This document shows, piece after piece, positions 20,264-29,236 of a stretch of 64,000 bases of DNA (positions within the stretch are counted from its first letter, which is position 1; each line of letters starts with the position of its first letter). A model generated the notes under the pieces. The model searched no databases and was not told the origin of the DNA. It saw nothing but the letters and a program-made list of their open reading frames with translations. The position numbers and the translations under genes are program-made. This DNA is from Methylomonas sp. ZR1 (GTDB lineage Bacteria; Pseudomonadota; Gammaproteobacteria; Methylococcales; Methylomonadaceae), in NCBI RefSeq assembly GCF_013141865.1, contig NZ_RCST01000001.1:4464001-4528000 (forward strand), in the 5' to 3' direction.

Positions 20264-20566
20264 GGTTTACCTGGCGTAGGACTGTATTAATCGGTCGAAA
20301 TGGTTTGAATCCGGTTTTTGTTTGTCGGGACTGATTGAAATCTTTAACTTGAGTGCGATTGCTCCGTAATTGGATAGGCAGGCACCGCATGCCTAGCGTC
20401 CGGCTGTTTGGAAACAAGGAATGTCGGCATGGCTAGGTCCCGGTGAGAGCTGAGTGTTTTACTGCGAAATTGCCTGATGGCAATTGCTGATTACAAATGG
20501 CTGTTGCTCCCAAACCCCAGCCGAAAAATATGGGCGCTTCCCTGCGCCCCAGGTCGAGAGGGAGGC
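20264..20566. other. Intergenic region without a gene
   Basis: About 300 bases with no supportable reading frame. The left end, near 20524-20549, holds the terminator of the transketolase gene. The rest shows no clear promoter or repeat. Confidence 0.5.
20524..20549 (-). terminator. Intrinsic terminator of the transketolase gene
   Basis: On the minus strand, GGGCGC-AGGGAA-GCGCCC is followed by ATATTTTTC, about 20 bases after the transketolase stop codon. Confidence 0.65.
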
Positions 20567-22459
20567 TTAACCCTTTAAAAAGCTGGCCATGATGCCAGCC
20601 GGGTCAATACCTTGATGCGGGAATTGCTCCCACAGGCCGCCGCAACCTTCTTTATGCGTGGCAATATAGTTGTATTTTGGTGTGTAACCGCGTTCCAACA
20701 ACCATGTGCCCATGCGGCTACCCAAACCGGTTTTACGGTTGAAGGACTCAACCACCAGCACTTTCGGTGACTTACCGATTTTGGCCAGCATGTCTTCATC
20801 GATGACGTTCAAGGTCGGTTTGTTGATCAAGCCTACATCCACGCCTTGTTGTTTCAGGCGTTCGACTGCATCCAGTGCTCGGTACAAGGCTTCACCGAAG
20901 CTGACGATATAACCGGCCGTGCCTTCGCGAATGACTTCGTCTTTGCCGGGCACGAACTTATAGTCGCCACCAAAAAACTCGTTGCCGTTACTGTCCAGAA
21001 TGGTCGGCACTTTGGAACGAGTGGAGAAGATGAAACGCAAGCCTGGATCGAAGAAGACTTTTTCTACGCAGGCTTTCATTTGCAGAGGATCTGCAGGGAA
21101 ATACAGTTTGGTTTCGTAACCGTCGCTCAAACCGTTATCGGCGAACATGTTGTTCAGACCGAAATGGCAGGTGTTGTCGGCCATGTCGTCGATACCGGAA
21201 TGCGAGAAGTGACTGAGCACGTTGGATTTGTTCAACCGGGCCATGGTGATTTCGGACATCAGCATTTCTAAGAACGCGCTGAAGGTACCGAAAATACCTT
21301 GTTTGCCTGCTTCCATACCAAAACCGGCTGCCGCGGAGAAGTTACCGCGCTCCATGATGCCGGAGGAGATAAACACTTCCGGGAAAGCTTTGTGGATTTT
21401 GAACAGACCACAAGAGCCTTCCAAGTCACTATCCACAACCCGCACTTTGGCAACCCGTTCTGCTTCGCTCAAACGGCCCAAGACTTCCACGCACGCATCG
21501 CCGAAGACGTTGCGGTTGGCATCCCATTTGTCGCTGGAACCCAAAAATACCGCGTCGTTTTTCGGTGCTTTGACTTCGCGCAATGCATCGGCAGCGGCTT
21601 GTTGGCCATGTGACTCCAGGTATTCCAATGCCACTTTCACCGACACAACGTCGTGGCCGTGGGTTGAGCCTTCCAGGCCGACAATGCCAGGGCACATCGG
21701 GCGGTGGTTGATAACCGCAACCGGGCCAGGGGTGTTAATGGCGGTAATGATGCGTTTGTACAAATCGTCCAGATCTTCGCCGTCGCCTTCCAGTACGGTG
21801 ACACCTTGACCAGCCAAGGTTTTGGCGGTGCTGCAGCCTTTTAAGTACTCGGATGGGTGGCCGGCGATGGTGACGTTGTTGTCGTCGATGATCAGTTTAA
21901 CGTTCAGGCCTTGCGCCACAGCCAGACGGGCCGCTTCGGCATCGTTACCTTCCTGCTGCGAGCCGTCCGATCCCAGGCAGAACACAGTTTTGGCCGGGTT
22001 GGCGATGGCTACGCCGTTGACATACGGCCACATGTGGCCCAAACGGCCGGAGCTGAATTTCACGCCGGGGGTGAAATCCAATTCAGGATGGCCGGGCAAA
22101 TGTGAATGCGCGGCACGGTACTCGATCAAGCGTTCTGCCGGCAAATCGCCGTTCAGGGTGGACATCAGATACTGGGTGGCGACGCGGTGGCCGGCTTCGT
22201 CAAAAAAGATGGGTACAAAATCATTGGAGCTGTGGAACAGCGCATCCATGATCATGACTTCCGGCACGGTATCGTATGGACCGCCGGTATGGCCGCCCAC
22301 ACCACGGGCTGCGCCGTTGGCTGTGAAATAGACAATAGCATCACGGCACAACTGAATGTTGGCTTTCAGGCTGGCACGTTGTGCATCGGTTAAAGTTGGG
22401 TTTTTTGGATCTAAGTTGATGCGCTGATAAGCGCCAAGATCGATTGGAAATTTGGACAT
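20567..22459 (-). CDS. Divergent transketolase-family protein
   Basis: A 630-residue thiamine-diphosphate enzyme. The N-terminal TPP domain has LGSDGSQQEGNDAEAARLAV and DDNNVTIAG, a variant of the usual GDG...EG...N motif. The middle pyrimidine domain has a Glu in MERGNFSAAAGFGMEAG. A C-terminal transketolase fold begins about residue 490. The usual donor-phosphate loop of transketolase (a THDS..GEDGPTHQP-like segment) is replaced by SHFSHSGIDDMADNTCHF. Transketolase of the pentose/RuMP cycle is the default call, but donor or acceptor may differ. The start MSKFPIDL is preferred over an ATG four codons upstream. It has its own terminator and no operon partner. Confidence 0.82.
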   Translation of the reverse strand: MSKFPIDLGAYQRINLDPKNPTLTDAQRASLKANIQLCRDAIVYFTANGAARGVGGHTGGPYDTVPEVMIMDALFHSSNDFVPIFFDEAGHRVATQYLMSTLNGDLPAERLIEYRAAHSHLPGHPELDFTPGVKFSSGRLGHMWPYVNGVAIANPAKTVFCLGSDGSQQEGNDAEAARLAVAQGLNVKLIIDDNNVTIAGHPSEYLKGCSTAKTLAGQGVTVLEGDGEDLDDLYKRIITAINTPGPVAVINHRPMCPGIVGLEGSTHGHDVVSVKVALEYLESHGQQAAADALREVKAPKNDAVFLGSSDKWDANRNVFGDACVEVLGRLSEAERVAKVRVVDSDLEGSCGLFKIHKAFPEVFISSGIMERGNFSAAAGFGMEAGKQGIFGTFSAFLEMLMSEITMARLNKSNVLSHFSHSGIDDMADNTCHFGLNNMFADNGLSDGYETKLYFPADPLQMKACVEKVFFDPGLRFIFSTRSKVPTILDSNGNEFFGGDYKFVPGKDEVIREGTAGYIVSFGEALYRALDAVERLKQQGVDVGLINKPTLNVIDEDMLAKIGKSPKVLVVESFNRKTGLGSRMGTWLLERGYTPKYNYIATHKEGCGGLWEQFPHQGIDPAGIMASFLKG

Positions 22460-23391
22460 AACTAATCTCATGGTGAGGACATTATTTTTATAGACGCGCA
22501 GCTAGTTGTTACGCTGTCATTTTTAAACGCGACATAGAACAAAGATAATATTTAGCTCCGGCAAATATTCGTTGCTAATTAACTACAATAACGCTGCTTT
22601 TTTACACAAGCCGTTGCAATTTTGTAGTCTTAAATTTGTTTTTTCATGCCGTCGTATCGAACCTTACACCCATTAAAATGGGCTTTGCAAGACTTATTAA
22701 ATACCTACTAATTTGTATATAAATTGAAACGGATAGCCTGTATAGCCCTGAGACAAATAACAGAATACGTTCTATGGAAAATCAATTAGTTATTCAAGTC
22801 GCTTCTACTATCAAAGGATTATAAGCAGCAAAAAAATTTATTTTATTTTTCGCGGCAGTGCAGCTTTGCGGGACGAATTGATTGAATGGTAGTGTGTTGC
22901 CGAAACACGCCTGGTCTATACACAATCCCAAATCGCCAGCGGAAATATCTCAAACAGTTCACCGACGGGATCAGAACGCGGGCTTGGAACCATTAGTTTC
23001 GTTCTAGCTCTAAACAATGGGATAAAGGATGGCTTCGGCAGAGGAGAAGGGAGGCCGATTAGTTAAGCTTTCCGGTGCGGTGACCAAAACCATCGCGTTT
23101 CAAACAGCCTGGGGGGAGAGTCGGCAAGACATCGCAAAACGGTGTAAGTGGTCTGTCCAAAGGGAAAGGTCGCGTTAGTTGTATTTATCTGCAACGTGGA
23201 CTATGTTTCCAACACCTAAAGTAAAGCAACTGGTTGACGCTATATAGGGTAAGCAAGATGGTCAAAGCCAATCAATTTACCGGCAGTCTGGAGACTTGAT
23301 TTTCATGGTTTCAGCATCAAGGTTGGTGAGCGTTGGCCCAAACCGTATTAACCAGCCTTGGTATACAGCTAAGTACTACCAGAGTGTCTCT
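22460..23391. other. Long intergenic region with no convincing gene
   Basis: About 930 bases between the transketolase start and the RRM-like gene. The left 350 bases are AT-rich and should contain the transketolase promoter and leader. A palindrome CCCATTAAAATGGG sits at 22669-22682. The right half has one weak 49-codon frame (23029-23178) and several shorter ones, and may be a decayed gene or may encode an RNA. I see no homology I can name. Confidence 0.5.
23029..23178 (+). CDS. Doubtful 49-aa reading frame
   Basis: An ATG seven bases after a GATAAAGG-like site opens a 49-residue basic frame (MASAEEKGGRLVKLSGAVTK... ending QRERSR). It has no recognisable domain, and the flanks look non-coding. 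It could be a gene fragment. Confidence 0.2.
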   Translation: MASAEEKGGRLVKLSGAVTKTIAFQTAWGESRQDIAKRCKWSVQRERSR

Positions 23392-23856
23392 ATGATATTG
23401 ATTATTAAAAATATCCCGTCGATTACGCAAGAAAGTGAGTTGGGAGACTTTGTCGCCCCCGCTCTCAGGTTTTGCCTGTTACTTCCCTTCAAGCTTGGCA
23501 ATATTCTAAAAACCGACATCTTTTGTCTTAAAAATATCAAGACCAATGTACTGTCGTTTCATGGCCGTATTTTTATTGATGATGACAAAGCCGGTAAGCT
23601 TGCCATCAAAAAACTGCATGGCAAGCGCTTCAAAAATAAAATCGTCGAGGTCAGAGAATATTTTATTCGTTCGCATAAAAACGACAGACGCTTAACGCAG
23701 CAGCCGGTATCGACAGACATACTGGAAAAGCGTAAAGGCGAACGGCGTTGCAATATCAAGCATGAAGGGCAAGCCGCCGCTTACACGAATGTATTCGATA
23801 CCGAAAACATCTATCAAATTAGCCGCCGATTACGAGATGACGCTTATGATTACTGA
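23392..23856 (+). CDS. RRM-like RNA-binding protein
   Basis: A 154-residue basic protein. The N-terminal strand LIIKNIP matches RNP-2 of an RNA-recognition motif, and FHGRIFIDD with DKAGKLAIKKLHGKRFKNKIVEVREY matches RNP-1 and the last helix and strand. The stretch between the two motifs is longer than usual. A charged tail follows, with KRKGERRCN and RRLRDDAYDY. The start is set at MILIIKN, where the domain begins; the upstream extension is not domain-like. It probably binds RNA in the cytoplasm. Its ribosome-binding site is weak. Confidence 0.6.
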   Translation: MILIIKNIPSITQESELGDFVAPALRFCLLLPFKLGNILKTDIFCLKNIKTNVLSFHGRIFIDDDKAGKLAIKKLHGKRFKNKIVEVREYFIRSHKNDRRLTQQPVSTDILEKRKGERRCNIKHEGQAAAYTNVFDTENIYQISRRLRDDAYDY

Positions 23857-23930
23857 GTCGCGGTGCCGGCGACCTAAATTTCGTTCGCATGGCGAAGAGA
23901 CAGTTGACTTGTGACCTTATAAAGACTGGA

Positions 23931-24806
23931 TCAAACGATGCCAGTTTGCTCGACTCTATCCCCGTCAATTTTCCCTTCAAACCGATGCGCTATGCCTTGC
24001 ATCACCAAAATCAACACCACCCCAGCCAAAATAAAACCAATCTGTTGTAATGAAGTTTTAATATCGGTCTTCTGATGCAAAGACGGGATTAAATCGGCAA
24101 CCGCGATATAAATAAAACTGGAAGCCGCTAGGGTTAAAAAGTAGGGCAAGATGTGATGTAGGTCGCCAAGACTGAAATACGCCAAAACGCCGCCAACTAC
24201 CGTGCTCAAGCTGGCAAGAATGTTGTAAAACAAAGCCTCGCCGCGCTTGTAACCGCTATGCAGCAAAATCGCGAAGTCACCGACTTCTTGCGGAATTTCA
24301 TGCGCGGCCACCGCCAAGCTGGTGACGATACCCAGTTGCACGTCGGTTAAAAACGCTGCGCCGATTAACACGCCATCGACAAAATTATGGATGCTGTCGC
24401 CGAGGATAATAAACATCCCGGCGGGGCGGTGGCCGGCCGCTTGGATTGCATGCGTATGGCCGTGTTCGTGGTGATGGTCTTCATGCGATTCTTCGCCGTG
24501 GGCTTCGCAGGCGTGGGAATGACAATGGCGCCAGACCAGCAGTTTTTCCAAGACAAAAAACAACAGAATGCCCGCCAGAATTGTAGCCGAGAGTGCTGAC
24601 ATATCCTCGACCGGTACTTCTTCGAAAGCGTGCGGGATCAAGCCGCAAAATGCGCCGGTCAACAACGCGCCAATTGCAAAACTGATGCCGTGCGGCAGTA
24701 CATGCTTTTGTTTGTGTTCCGGCAGTAATAAAAACACCGCAGCAGCCAGAACACTAAGCACGCCACCCAGCGCGGTAAACAAGATAATCGACAACAATAC
24801 AGTCAA
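23931..24806 (-). CDS. ZIP-family metal transporter
   Basis: A 291-residue inner-membrane protein with about eight helices. The histidine-rich cytoplasmic loop (HCHSHACEAHGEESHEDHHHEHGHTH, residues about 94-120) and the helix-IV/V signatures HNFVDGVLIG and HEIPQEVGDFAIL are those of ZIP transporters, which import zinc or other divalent metals. It is one base from pgeF and follows rluD, so the three genes are likely one transcript. Confidence 0.92.
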   Translation of the reverse strand: MTVLLSIILFTALGGVLSVLAAAVFLLLPEHKQKHVLPHGISFAIGALLTGAFCGLIPHAFEEVPVEDMSALSATILAGILLFFVLEKLLVWRHCHSHACEAHGEESHEDHHHEHGHTHAIQAAGHRPAGMFIILGDSIHNFVDGVLIGAAFLTDVQLGIVTSLAVAAHEIPQEVGDFAILLHSGYKRGEALFYNILASLSTVVGGVLAYFSLGDLHHILPYFLTLAASSFIYIAVADLIPSLHQKTDIKTSLQQIGFILAGVVLILVMQGIAHRFEGKIDGDRVEQTGIV

Positions 24807-24807
24807 A

Positions 24808-25533
24808 TTAGTCTCTCCAGATCAAACTGGCCATGCGGCCAGTATTCGCGCCGTCACGGCGATACGAGTAAAAACGTTGAGGATCGGCGACGGTGCATAG
24901 GTCACCGCCATAAACGTGTTCCACACCCAGTTCCGCCAGTTTAATACGCGCCAGCCGGTAAATATCCGCCAGCCATTTGCCAGGCTGGCCGGCACGAAAC
25001 GCTACGGACGTAATCGGATTGTCCTTAATAAACGCATCGCGTACCTCGTCGCCGACTTCGAAATTATCAGGACCTATCGCCGGCCCCAGCCAAACATGCA
25101 CATCTTCACAACTCATCGCATACAGGGTTTCGGCGATGATGCCGGCCTGCAAGCCGCGCCAGCCGGCGTGGGCGGCGGCAACCACTTCGCCGTCGTCTCC
25201 GCAGAACAGCACTGGCAGGCAATCCGCCGTCAGAATCGCGCATACCGTGCCGGATTGATCGGCAAAGCTGGCGTCGGCTTCCACCTGGCCCTCGGTTTCG
25301 TCGGCGTTCACCACGCGCGTCCCGTGCACTTGTTGCAGCCAGACCGGTTCGGACGGCAGTTGCAGCATGTCCTTGATGATGTAGCGGTTGGTTTTGACGT
25401 GCTGCGGGTTGTCATTAACGTGACTGGCCGGATTCAAACTGGCGTAAGGGCCGGTACTGACACCGCCGGTGCGCAAGGTGACGGCGGCATGCACATGCGC
25501 CGGCAGCGGCCAATCAGGCTTGATCCAATTCAT
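24808..25533 (-). CDS. pgeF: PgeF / YfiH-family purine nucleoside phosphorylase-laccase fold protein
   Basis: A 241-residue protein of the YfiH/DUF152 family. It contains LQQVHGTRV, ILTADCLPVLF and VVAAAHAGWRGLQAGI, which supply the Cys and His metal site. Members have purine nucleoside phosphorylase activity and, in E. coli, correct peptidoglycan precursors (PgeF). The start overlaps the end of rluD by 20 bases, the conserved rluD-pgeF arrangement. Confidence 0.93.
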   Translation of the reverse strand: MNWIKPDWPLPAHVHAAVTLRTGGVSTGPYASLNPASHVNDNPQHVKTNRYIIKDMLQLPSEPVWLQQVHGTRVVNADETEGQVEADASFADQSGTVCAILTADCLPVLFCGDDGEVVAAAHAGWRGLQAGIIAETLYAMSCEDVHVWLGPAIGPDNFEVGDEVRDAFIKDNPITSVAFRAGQPGKWLADIYRLARIKLAELGVEHVYGGDLCTVADPQRFYSYRRDGANTGRMASLIWRD

Positions 25534-26467
25534 TTTCGGCCAATAATTTCAACAGATTTTGCATGTCTTCGGGGATGGGTTGTTCCCATTCGCAGTATTC
25601 GCCGGTTTCCGGATGCTCCAAACCCAATTTCGCGGCATGCAGGGCTTGACGCTTAAAGTTGCGCAAGGCCTCTGCCAACGCGGGATTACAGTCAGCCGGC
25701 ATTTGGAAGCGGCCGCCGTAGACTTGATCGCCGACCAGCGGATAATTGATATGCGACATATGTACTCTAATTTGATGCGTCCGGCCGGTTTCCAGCTTGA
25801 CGCGAATCAGCGTATGGCGCTTAAAGCGTTGTTCCAGCCGGTAATGGGTAATCGCTTCTTTACCGCCGCGCCGCACTACGGCATTGCGTTTACGATCCAC
25901 CGGATGCCGGCCGATTGGTTCGTCGACGGTGCCGCCAGCCGTCATCCAGCCTTTTACCAGCGCCAGATATTCACGATGGATGCTGCGTGCCTGTAGCTGC
26001 TCGACCAGGCTGTTATGAGCCTGCAAGGTTTTGGCGATCATCAGCAAGCCGCTGGTATCCTTGTCGATGCGGTGCACTATGCCGGCGCGGGGCAGAGTAT
26101 CCAGATTGGGGGCGTGATTGAGCAAGGCATTAACTAAGGTGCCATCCCAGTTGCCCACCGCCGGATGTACCACCAGGCCCGCCGGTTTGTTGACGATCAA
26201 TAAGGCATTGTCTTCATAAATAATATCTAGCGGGATTTCCTGAGGCGCATATTCGATGACGCGCTCAGCTTCGGCATCCAGCTCGATTTCCTCGCCGCCG
26301 TCCAATTTCTCGCGGCCTTTCATAACCTCACCATCCACCAATACCCGGCCGGCTTTGATCCAGGTTTGCAGTTTGCTGCGCGAATAATCCGGAAACACTT
26401 CGGCCAGACACTGGTCCAGTCGCATACCCGCCAGTTCCTCGGGAACCCTTGCCGTCAATATCGTCAT
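25514..26467 (-). CDS. rluD: 23S rRNA pseudouridine synthase RluD
   Basis: A 317-residue protein: an S4 RNA-binding domain (about 15-75) and a pseudouridine synthase domain with the catalytic motif HRIDKDTSGLLMIAK. RluD makes pseudouridines 1911, 1915 and 1917 of helix 69 in 23S rRNA. The start at MTILTARVP is chosen; the 20-residue longer form is unlike the family. It is divergent from bamD across 83 bases, as in other gammaproteobacteria. Confidence 0.95.
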   Translation of the reverse strand: MTILTARVPEELAGMRLDQCLAEVFPDYSRSKLQTWIKAGRVLVDGEVMKGREKLDGGEEIELDAEAERVIEYAPQEIPLDIIYEDNALLIVNKPAGLVVHPAVGNWDGTLVNALLNHAPNLDTLPRAGIVHRIDKDTSGLLMIAKTLQAHNSLVEQLQARSIHREYLALVKGWMTAGGTVDEPIGRHPVDRKRNAVVRRGGKEAITHYRLEQRFKRHTLIRVKLETGRTHQIRVHMSHINYPLVGDQVYGGRFQMPADCNPALAEALRNFKRQALHAAKLGLEHPETGEYCEWEQPIPEDMQNLLKLLAENELDQA

Positions 26468-26550
26468 AGTCGTTTTTAAGTTATACTCGCGGCCAGAATG
26501 CCGCCAAAAGCTGCAAAAAACCCGCAATATTACAACGTGTTGATAAACGT

Positions 26551-27399
26551 ATGCGATTAGTTTTAGTAAAAACCGTTTTTATCGCCTGTCTGGCTTGGAC
26601 GCTGCAAGGCTGCGAGACCCTGGATGCCTTTATGAGCAAGGATTCTTCGGCTAATAATAAAGATGAAGAATACGCCGGCTGGGACGATAAGATGTTCCAT
26701 GAAAAAGCCAAGGAAGCGCTGGACAATAAAAACTATCAAAAAGCGGTGACTCTTTACGAAGCGCTGGAATCGCGTTATCCGTTCGGCGACTATGCGGCTC
26801 AGGCGCAATTAAATGTTGCTTACGCTTACTATAAAAACGACGATCCGGAAGCCGGCTTAGCCGCCGCAGACCGCTTCATTAAAATCCATCCACGCAACCC
26901 CAATGTCGATTATGCCTATTATCTAAAAGGCCTGATCAATTACAACCGCGGCATCGGCTTTATAGACCGCTTTCTGCCCACGGACTCTTCGCAACGCGAT
27001 CCCGGTCCGGCCAAAGATTCTTATGATAATTTCCAGGAATTGATCCGCCGCTATCCCAATAGCCAATATGTCGCCGACGCCAAACTGCGGATGATCGCTC
27101 TCCGCAACAATATGGCGATGTACGAAGTCCATGTCGCCGACTTTTACATGCGCCGTAAAGCCTATGTCGCCGCCGTTAACCGCGCCAACTACATCATCAA
27201 GGAATATCAGCGCACCCCGGCGGTGCCGTTTGCCTTGCAAATCATGCAGGACGGGTACCGGCAGTTGGGGATGGACGAGTTGGCCGCAGACGCCGAACGG
27301 ATTTATACCTTGAATTACCCGGCCGGCGCACCGCAAGCCAATTACAAGGATGAAGGCGCCATTCAAAAAGTGTGGGACGCCATGGGCCTGGATAAATAA
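26551..27399 (+). CDS. bamD: Outer-membrane assembly lipoprotein BamD
   Basis: A 282-residue lipoprotein with lipobox LQGC (Cys21) and tetratricopeptide repeats: FHEKAKEALDNKNYQKAVTLYEALESRYPFGDYA and four more helical pairs. BamD is the essential lipoprotein partner of BamA in outer-membrane beta-barrel insertion. The context, divergent from rluD, agrees. Confidence 0.96.
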   Translation: MRLVLVKTVFIACLAWTLQGCETLDAFMSKDSSANNKDEEYAGWDDKMFHEKAKEALDNKNYQKAVTLYEALESRYPFGDYAAQAQLNVAYAYYKNDDPEAGLAAADRFIKIHPRNPNVDYAYYLKGLINYNRGIGFIDRFLPTDSSQRDPGPAKDSYDNFQELIRRYPNSQYVADAKLRMIALRNNMAMYEVHVADFYMRRKAYVAAVNRANYIIKEYQRTPAVPFALQIMQDGYRQLGMDELAADAERIYTLNYPAGAPQANYKDEGAIQKVWDAMGLDK

Positions 27400-27402
27400 A
27401 AT

Positions 27403-28623
27403 TTGCGCCGTTTGACCTTGTTGCGGCCTGCTTGCTTAGGCTGGCTGCTGTTAAATGTCGGCTTTGGATACGCAGCCGAGCCGGTAACGCTGTTTCAAAA
27501 CCGCTTTTTCACGCTGTCGCAAAACACCGAATTGGTTTGCGCCACCAGCCAACAACAATTTACACCCACACCGGTACTGGCGGACATCATCCGCTTTTAC
27601 GAAACAAACCATCCCGGTTTGCGCAAACAGGCTGTGGCGGTACTGACCGATCATAAAAACCAGGACCATCTCGACGACTTGGCCGATTACCGCGAAGACT
27701 GCGCCAACAATATCGCCGGCGAACTCTGCGTATTGGAAAAATATTGGGACGACCGTGAAGCCGCCTGGCGGGCCTTGGCCTTGTTCTACGATACCAAAAC
27801 CGTGGTCAAACACAGCGATGACTATCGCTACGAAGTACGGCGCTTCAACGTAGACCATCTGCGTCTGTTCGAAAAAGCCATTCGTAAAATCCCGGCCTTT
27901 TTAAGACAAAGCATCAGCAAAGCCAAGCCGGTTGATAATCTGGAACAGGAAATCGCCGATAAGCCCACGGTGATGCAAGAGTTGATTCGCGATGCTTTTC
28001 AAGAAGATTACAAAAACAGCATCTGGCAAGATCACACTCATCCGTTGACGCTGGTGCCGGGCATAGGCTTTCGCTCGCAGACCGTGGCACAAGTGTTCAG
28101 CGGTCAGAACCTGATCGTGTTTACCGTCAAGGCTTTCGACAAAGGCAAGGAAGGCGGCACTTACCGGGACATCGGCGTGCAGTACCTGGTGGATTTTCGG
28201 CTGCCTATCGTCGTGCATGAAATCGCCCACACCATCGATAATTTTCATTTCTGGAATGGCCAGGACGATCTGTATTTTTTCTACAAGTACCACAAAATTT
28301 CCAACGACGAAGACATTATGAAAATCATCGCTGAGTCTAAATTAGCGTTGTGGCCGTCGAAATGGTTCGAGGCCTTTGAGGCTTTAGGCGAAGTCAATGA
28401 AGGCCGTTACGATGGCACCACCCAGGAAAAGTTGGCCGAACTGGTGGCGCAATACATTTTAATTCCGGAACGTTTGCAACAAAGCGCGCCGGCCGCTTAT
28501 CAATGGCTACGCGAGGACATCTTCCGCGGCATTGAATACCAAGGTTACGACCGCTGCGAGGTGCCGCTGACCAAGCTGCTAAGCTGGTGGCAATACGCTA
28601 CCGGCAAGATGCTGGGCCAGTAA
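27403..28623 (+). CDS. Secreted HExxH-motif protein, putative metallopeptidase
   Basis: A 406-residue protein with a signal peptide (LLRPACLGWLLLNVGFGYAAEP) and the zinc-peptidase-like motif HEIAH at residues 272-276, in VVHEIAHTIDNFHFWNG. Further acidic residues downstream (for example in KLAELVAQYI) could supply a third ligand. I cannot assign a peptidase family. The only fitting start is a TTG three bases after the bamD stop codon; it gives a well-formed signal peptide. It is probably translated from the bamD transcript and acts in the periplasm. Confidence 0.7.
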   Translation: MRRLTLLRPACLGWLLLNVGFGYAAEPVTLFQNRFFTLSQNTELVCATSQQQFTPTPVLADIIRFYETNHPGLRKQAVAVLTDHKNQDHLDDLADYREDCANNIAGELCVLEKYWDDREAAWRALALFYDTKTVVKHSDDYRYEVRRFNVDHLRLFEKAIRKIPAFLRQSISKAKPVDNLEQEIADKPTVMQELIRDAFQEDYKNSIWQDHTHPLTLVPGIGFRSQTVAQVFSGQNLIVFTVKAFDKGKEGGTYRDIGVQYLVDFRLPIVVHEIAHTIDNFHFWNGQDDLYFFYKYHKISNDEDIMKIIAESKLALWPSKWFEAFEALGEVNEGRYDGTTQEKLAELVAQYILIPERLQQSAPAAYQWLREDIFRGIEYQGYDRCEVPLTKLLSWWQYATGKMLGQ

Positions 28624-28677
28624 CGCTTTATGCTATGCTGACCGCGAATTTTAACCTTGCTAAACCATTGTCTAGCC

Positions 28678-29232
28678 ATGAAAAAACCGCAAAATCTATC
28701 CCTGCAAGAACAACTGCTTAAATCCGGTCTGAGCAACGACGCCAAGCTCAAGCAAGTCAAAGCCGAGAAGCGTAAACAAACCAAACTGGAACGCAATAAC
28801 GGCGTTGAGATCGTCGATGAGGTGAAGCTCAGTGCGGAGCAATTGCGCCAGGAACAGGTGGAGCGCGACCGAGAACTGAATCGGCAACGCAAGCTGGCCG
28901 AGGAACAAAAAGCCTTGGGCGCGCAAATCAAGCAAATCGTCGAAATGAACCTTATCGCTCAGGACCCGAACGGCCTGGCTTATAATTTCACCGACGATAG
29001 CAAGGTCAAAACCTTATACGTGGCGGAAAAGGTGCGAGAGGCCTTGATCAACGGTCGGGCCGGCATCGCCAAAGTAGACGGACATTACGAGATAGTGCCG
29101 GCGGAGGTTGCCCGCAAAGTGCAGGCTCGGGACGCTGCCAGTATCGTGGTATTGAACGAAGCGACGCAAGATGTCTCTGCCGCCGACGACCCGTATGCCG
29201 AGTTTCAGATTCCGGACGATTTGATGTGGTAA
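28678..29232 (+). CDS. DUF2058 family protein
   Basis: A 184-residue cytoplasmic protein. The N-terminal half is highly charged and probably coiled coil (LQEQLLKSGLSNDAKLKQVK and onward to about 85). The C-terminal half is a small globular domain (about 90-170, with VKTLYVAEKVREALINGRAGIAKVDGHYEIVPAEVA), the pattern of DUF2058 (YaiL-like nucleoprotein/polynucleotide-associated proteins). Function is not established. The start at ATG 28678 replaces a TTG seven codons upstream. Confidence 0.85.
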   Translation: MKKPQNLSLQEQLLKSGLSNDAKLKQVKAEKRKQTKLERNNGVEIVDEVKLSAEQLRQEQVERDRELNRQRKLAEEQKALGAQIKQIVEMNLIAQDPNGLAYNFTDDSKVKTLYVAEKVREALINGRAGIAKVDGHYEIVPAEVARKVQARDAASIVVLNEATQDVSAADDPYAEFQIPDDLMW

Positions 29233-29236
29233 AGCG

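Noticed and set aside
22669..22682. Palindrome CCCATTAAAATGGG as a regulator site
   Set aside because: Single copy, no match I can name, and no conserved partner seen. It is recorded only as part of the intergenic region.
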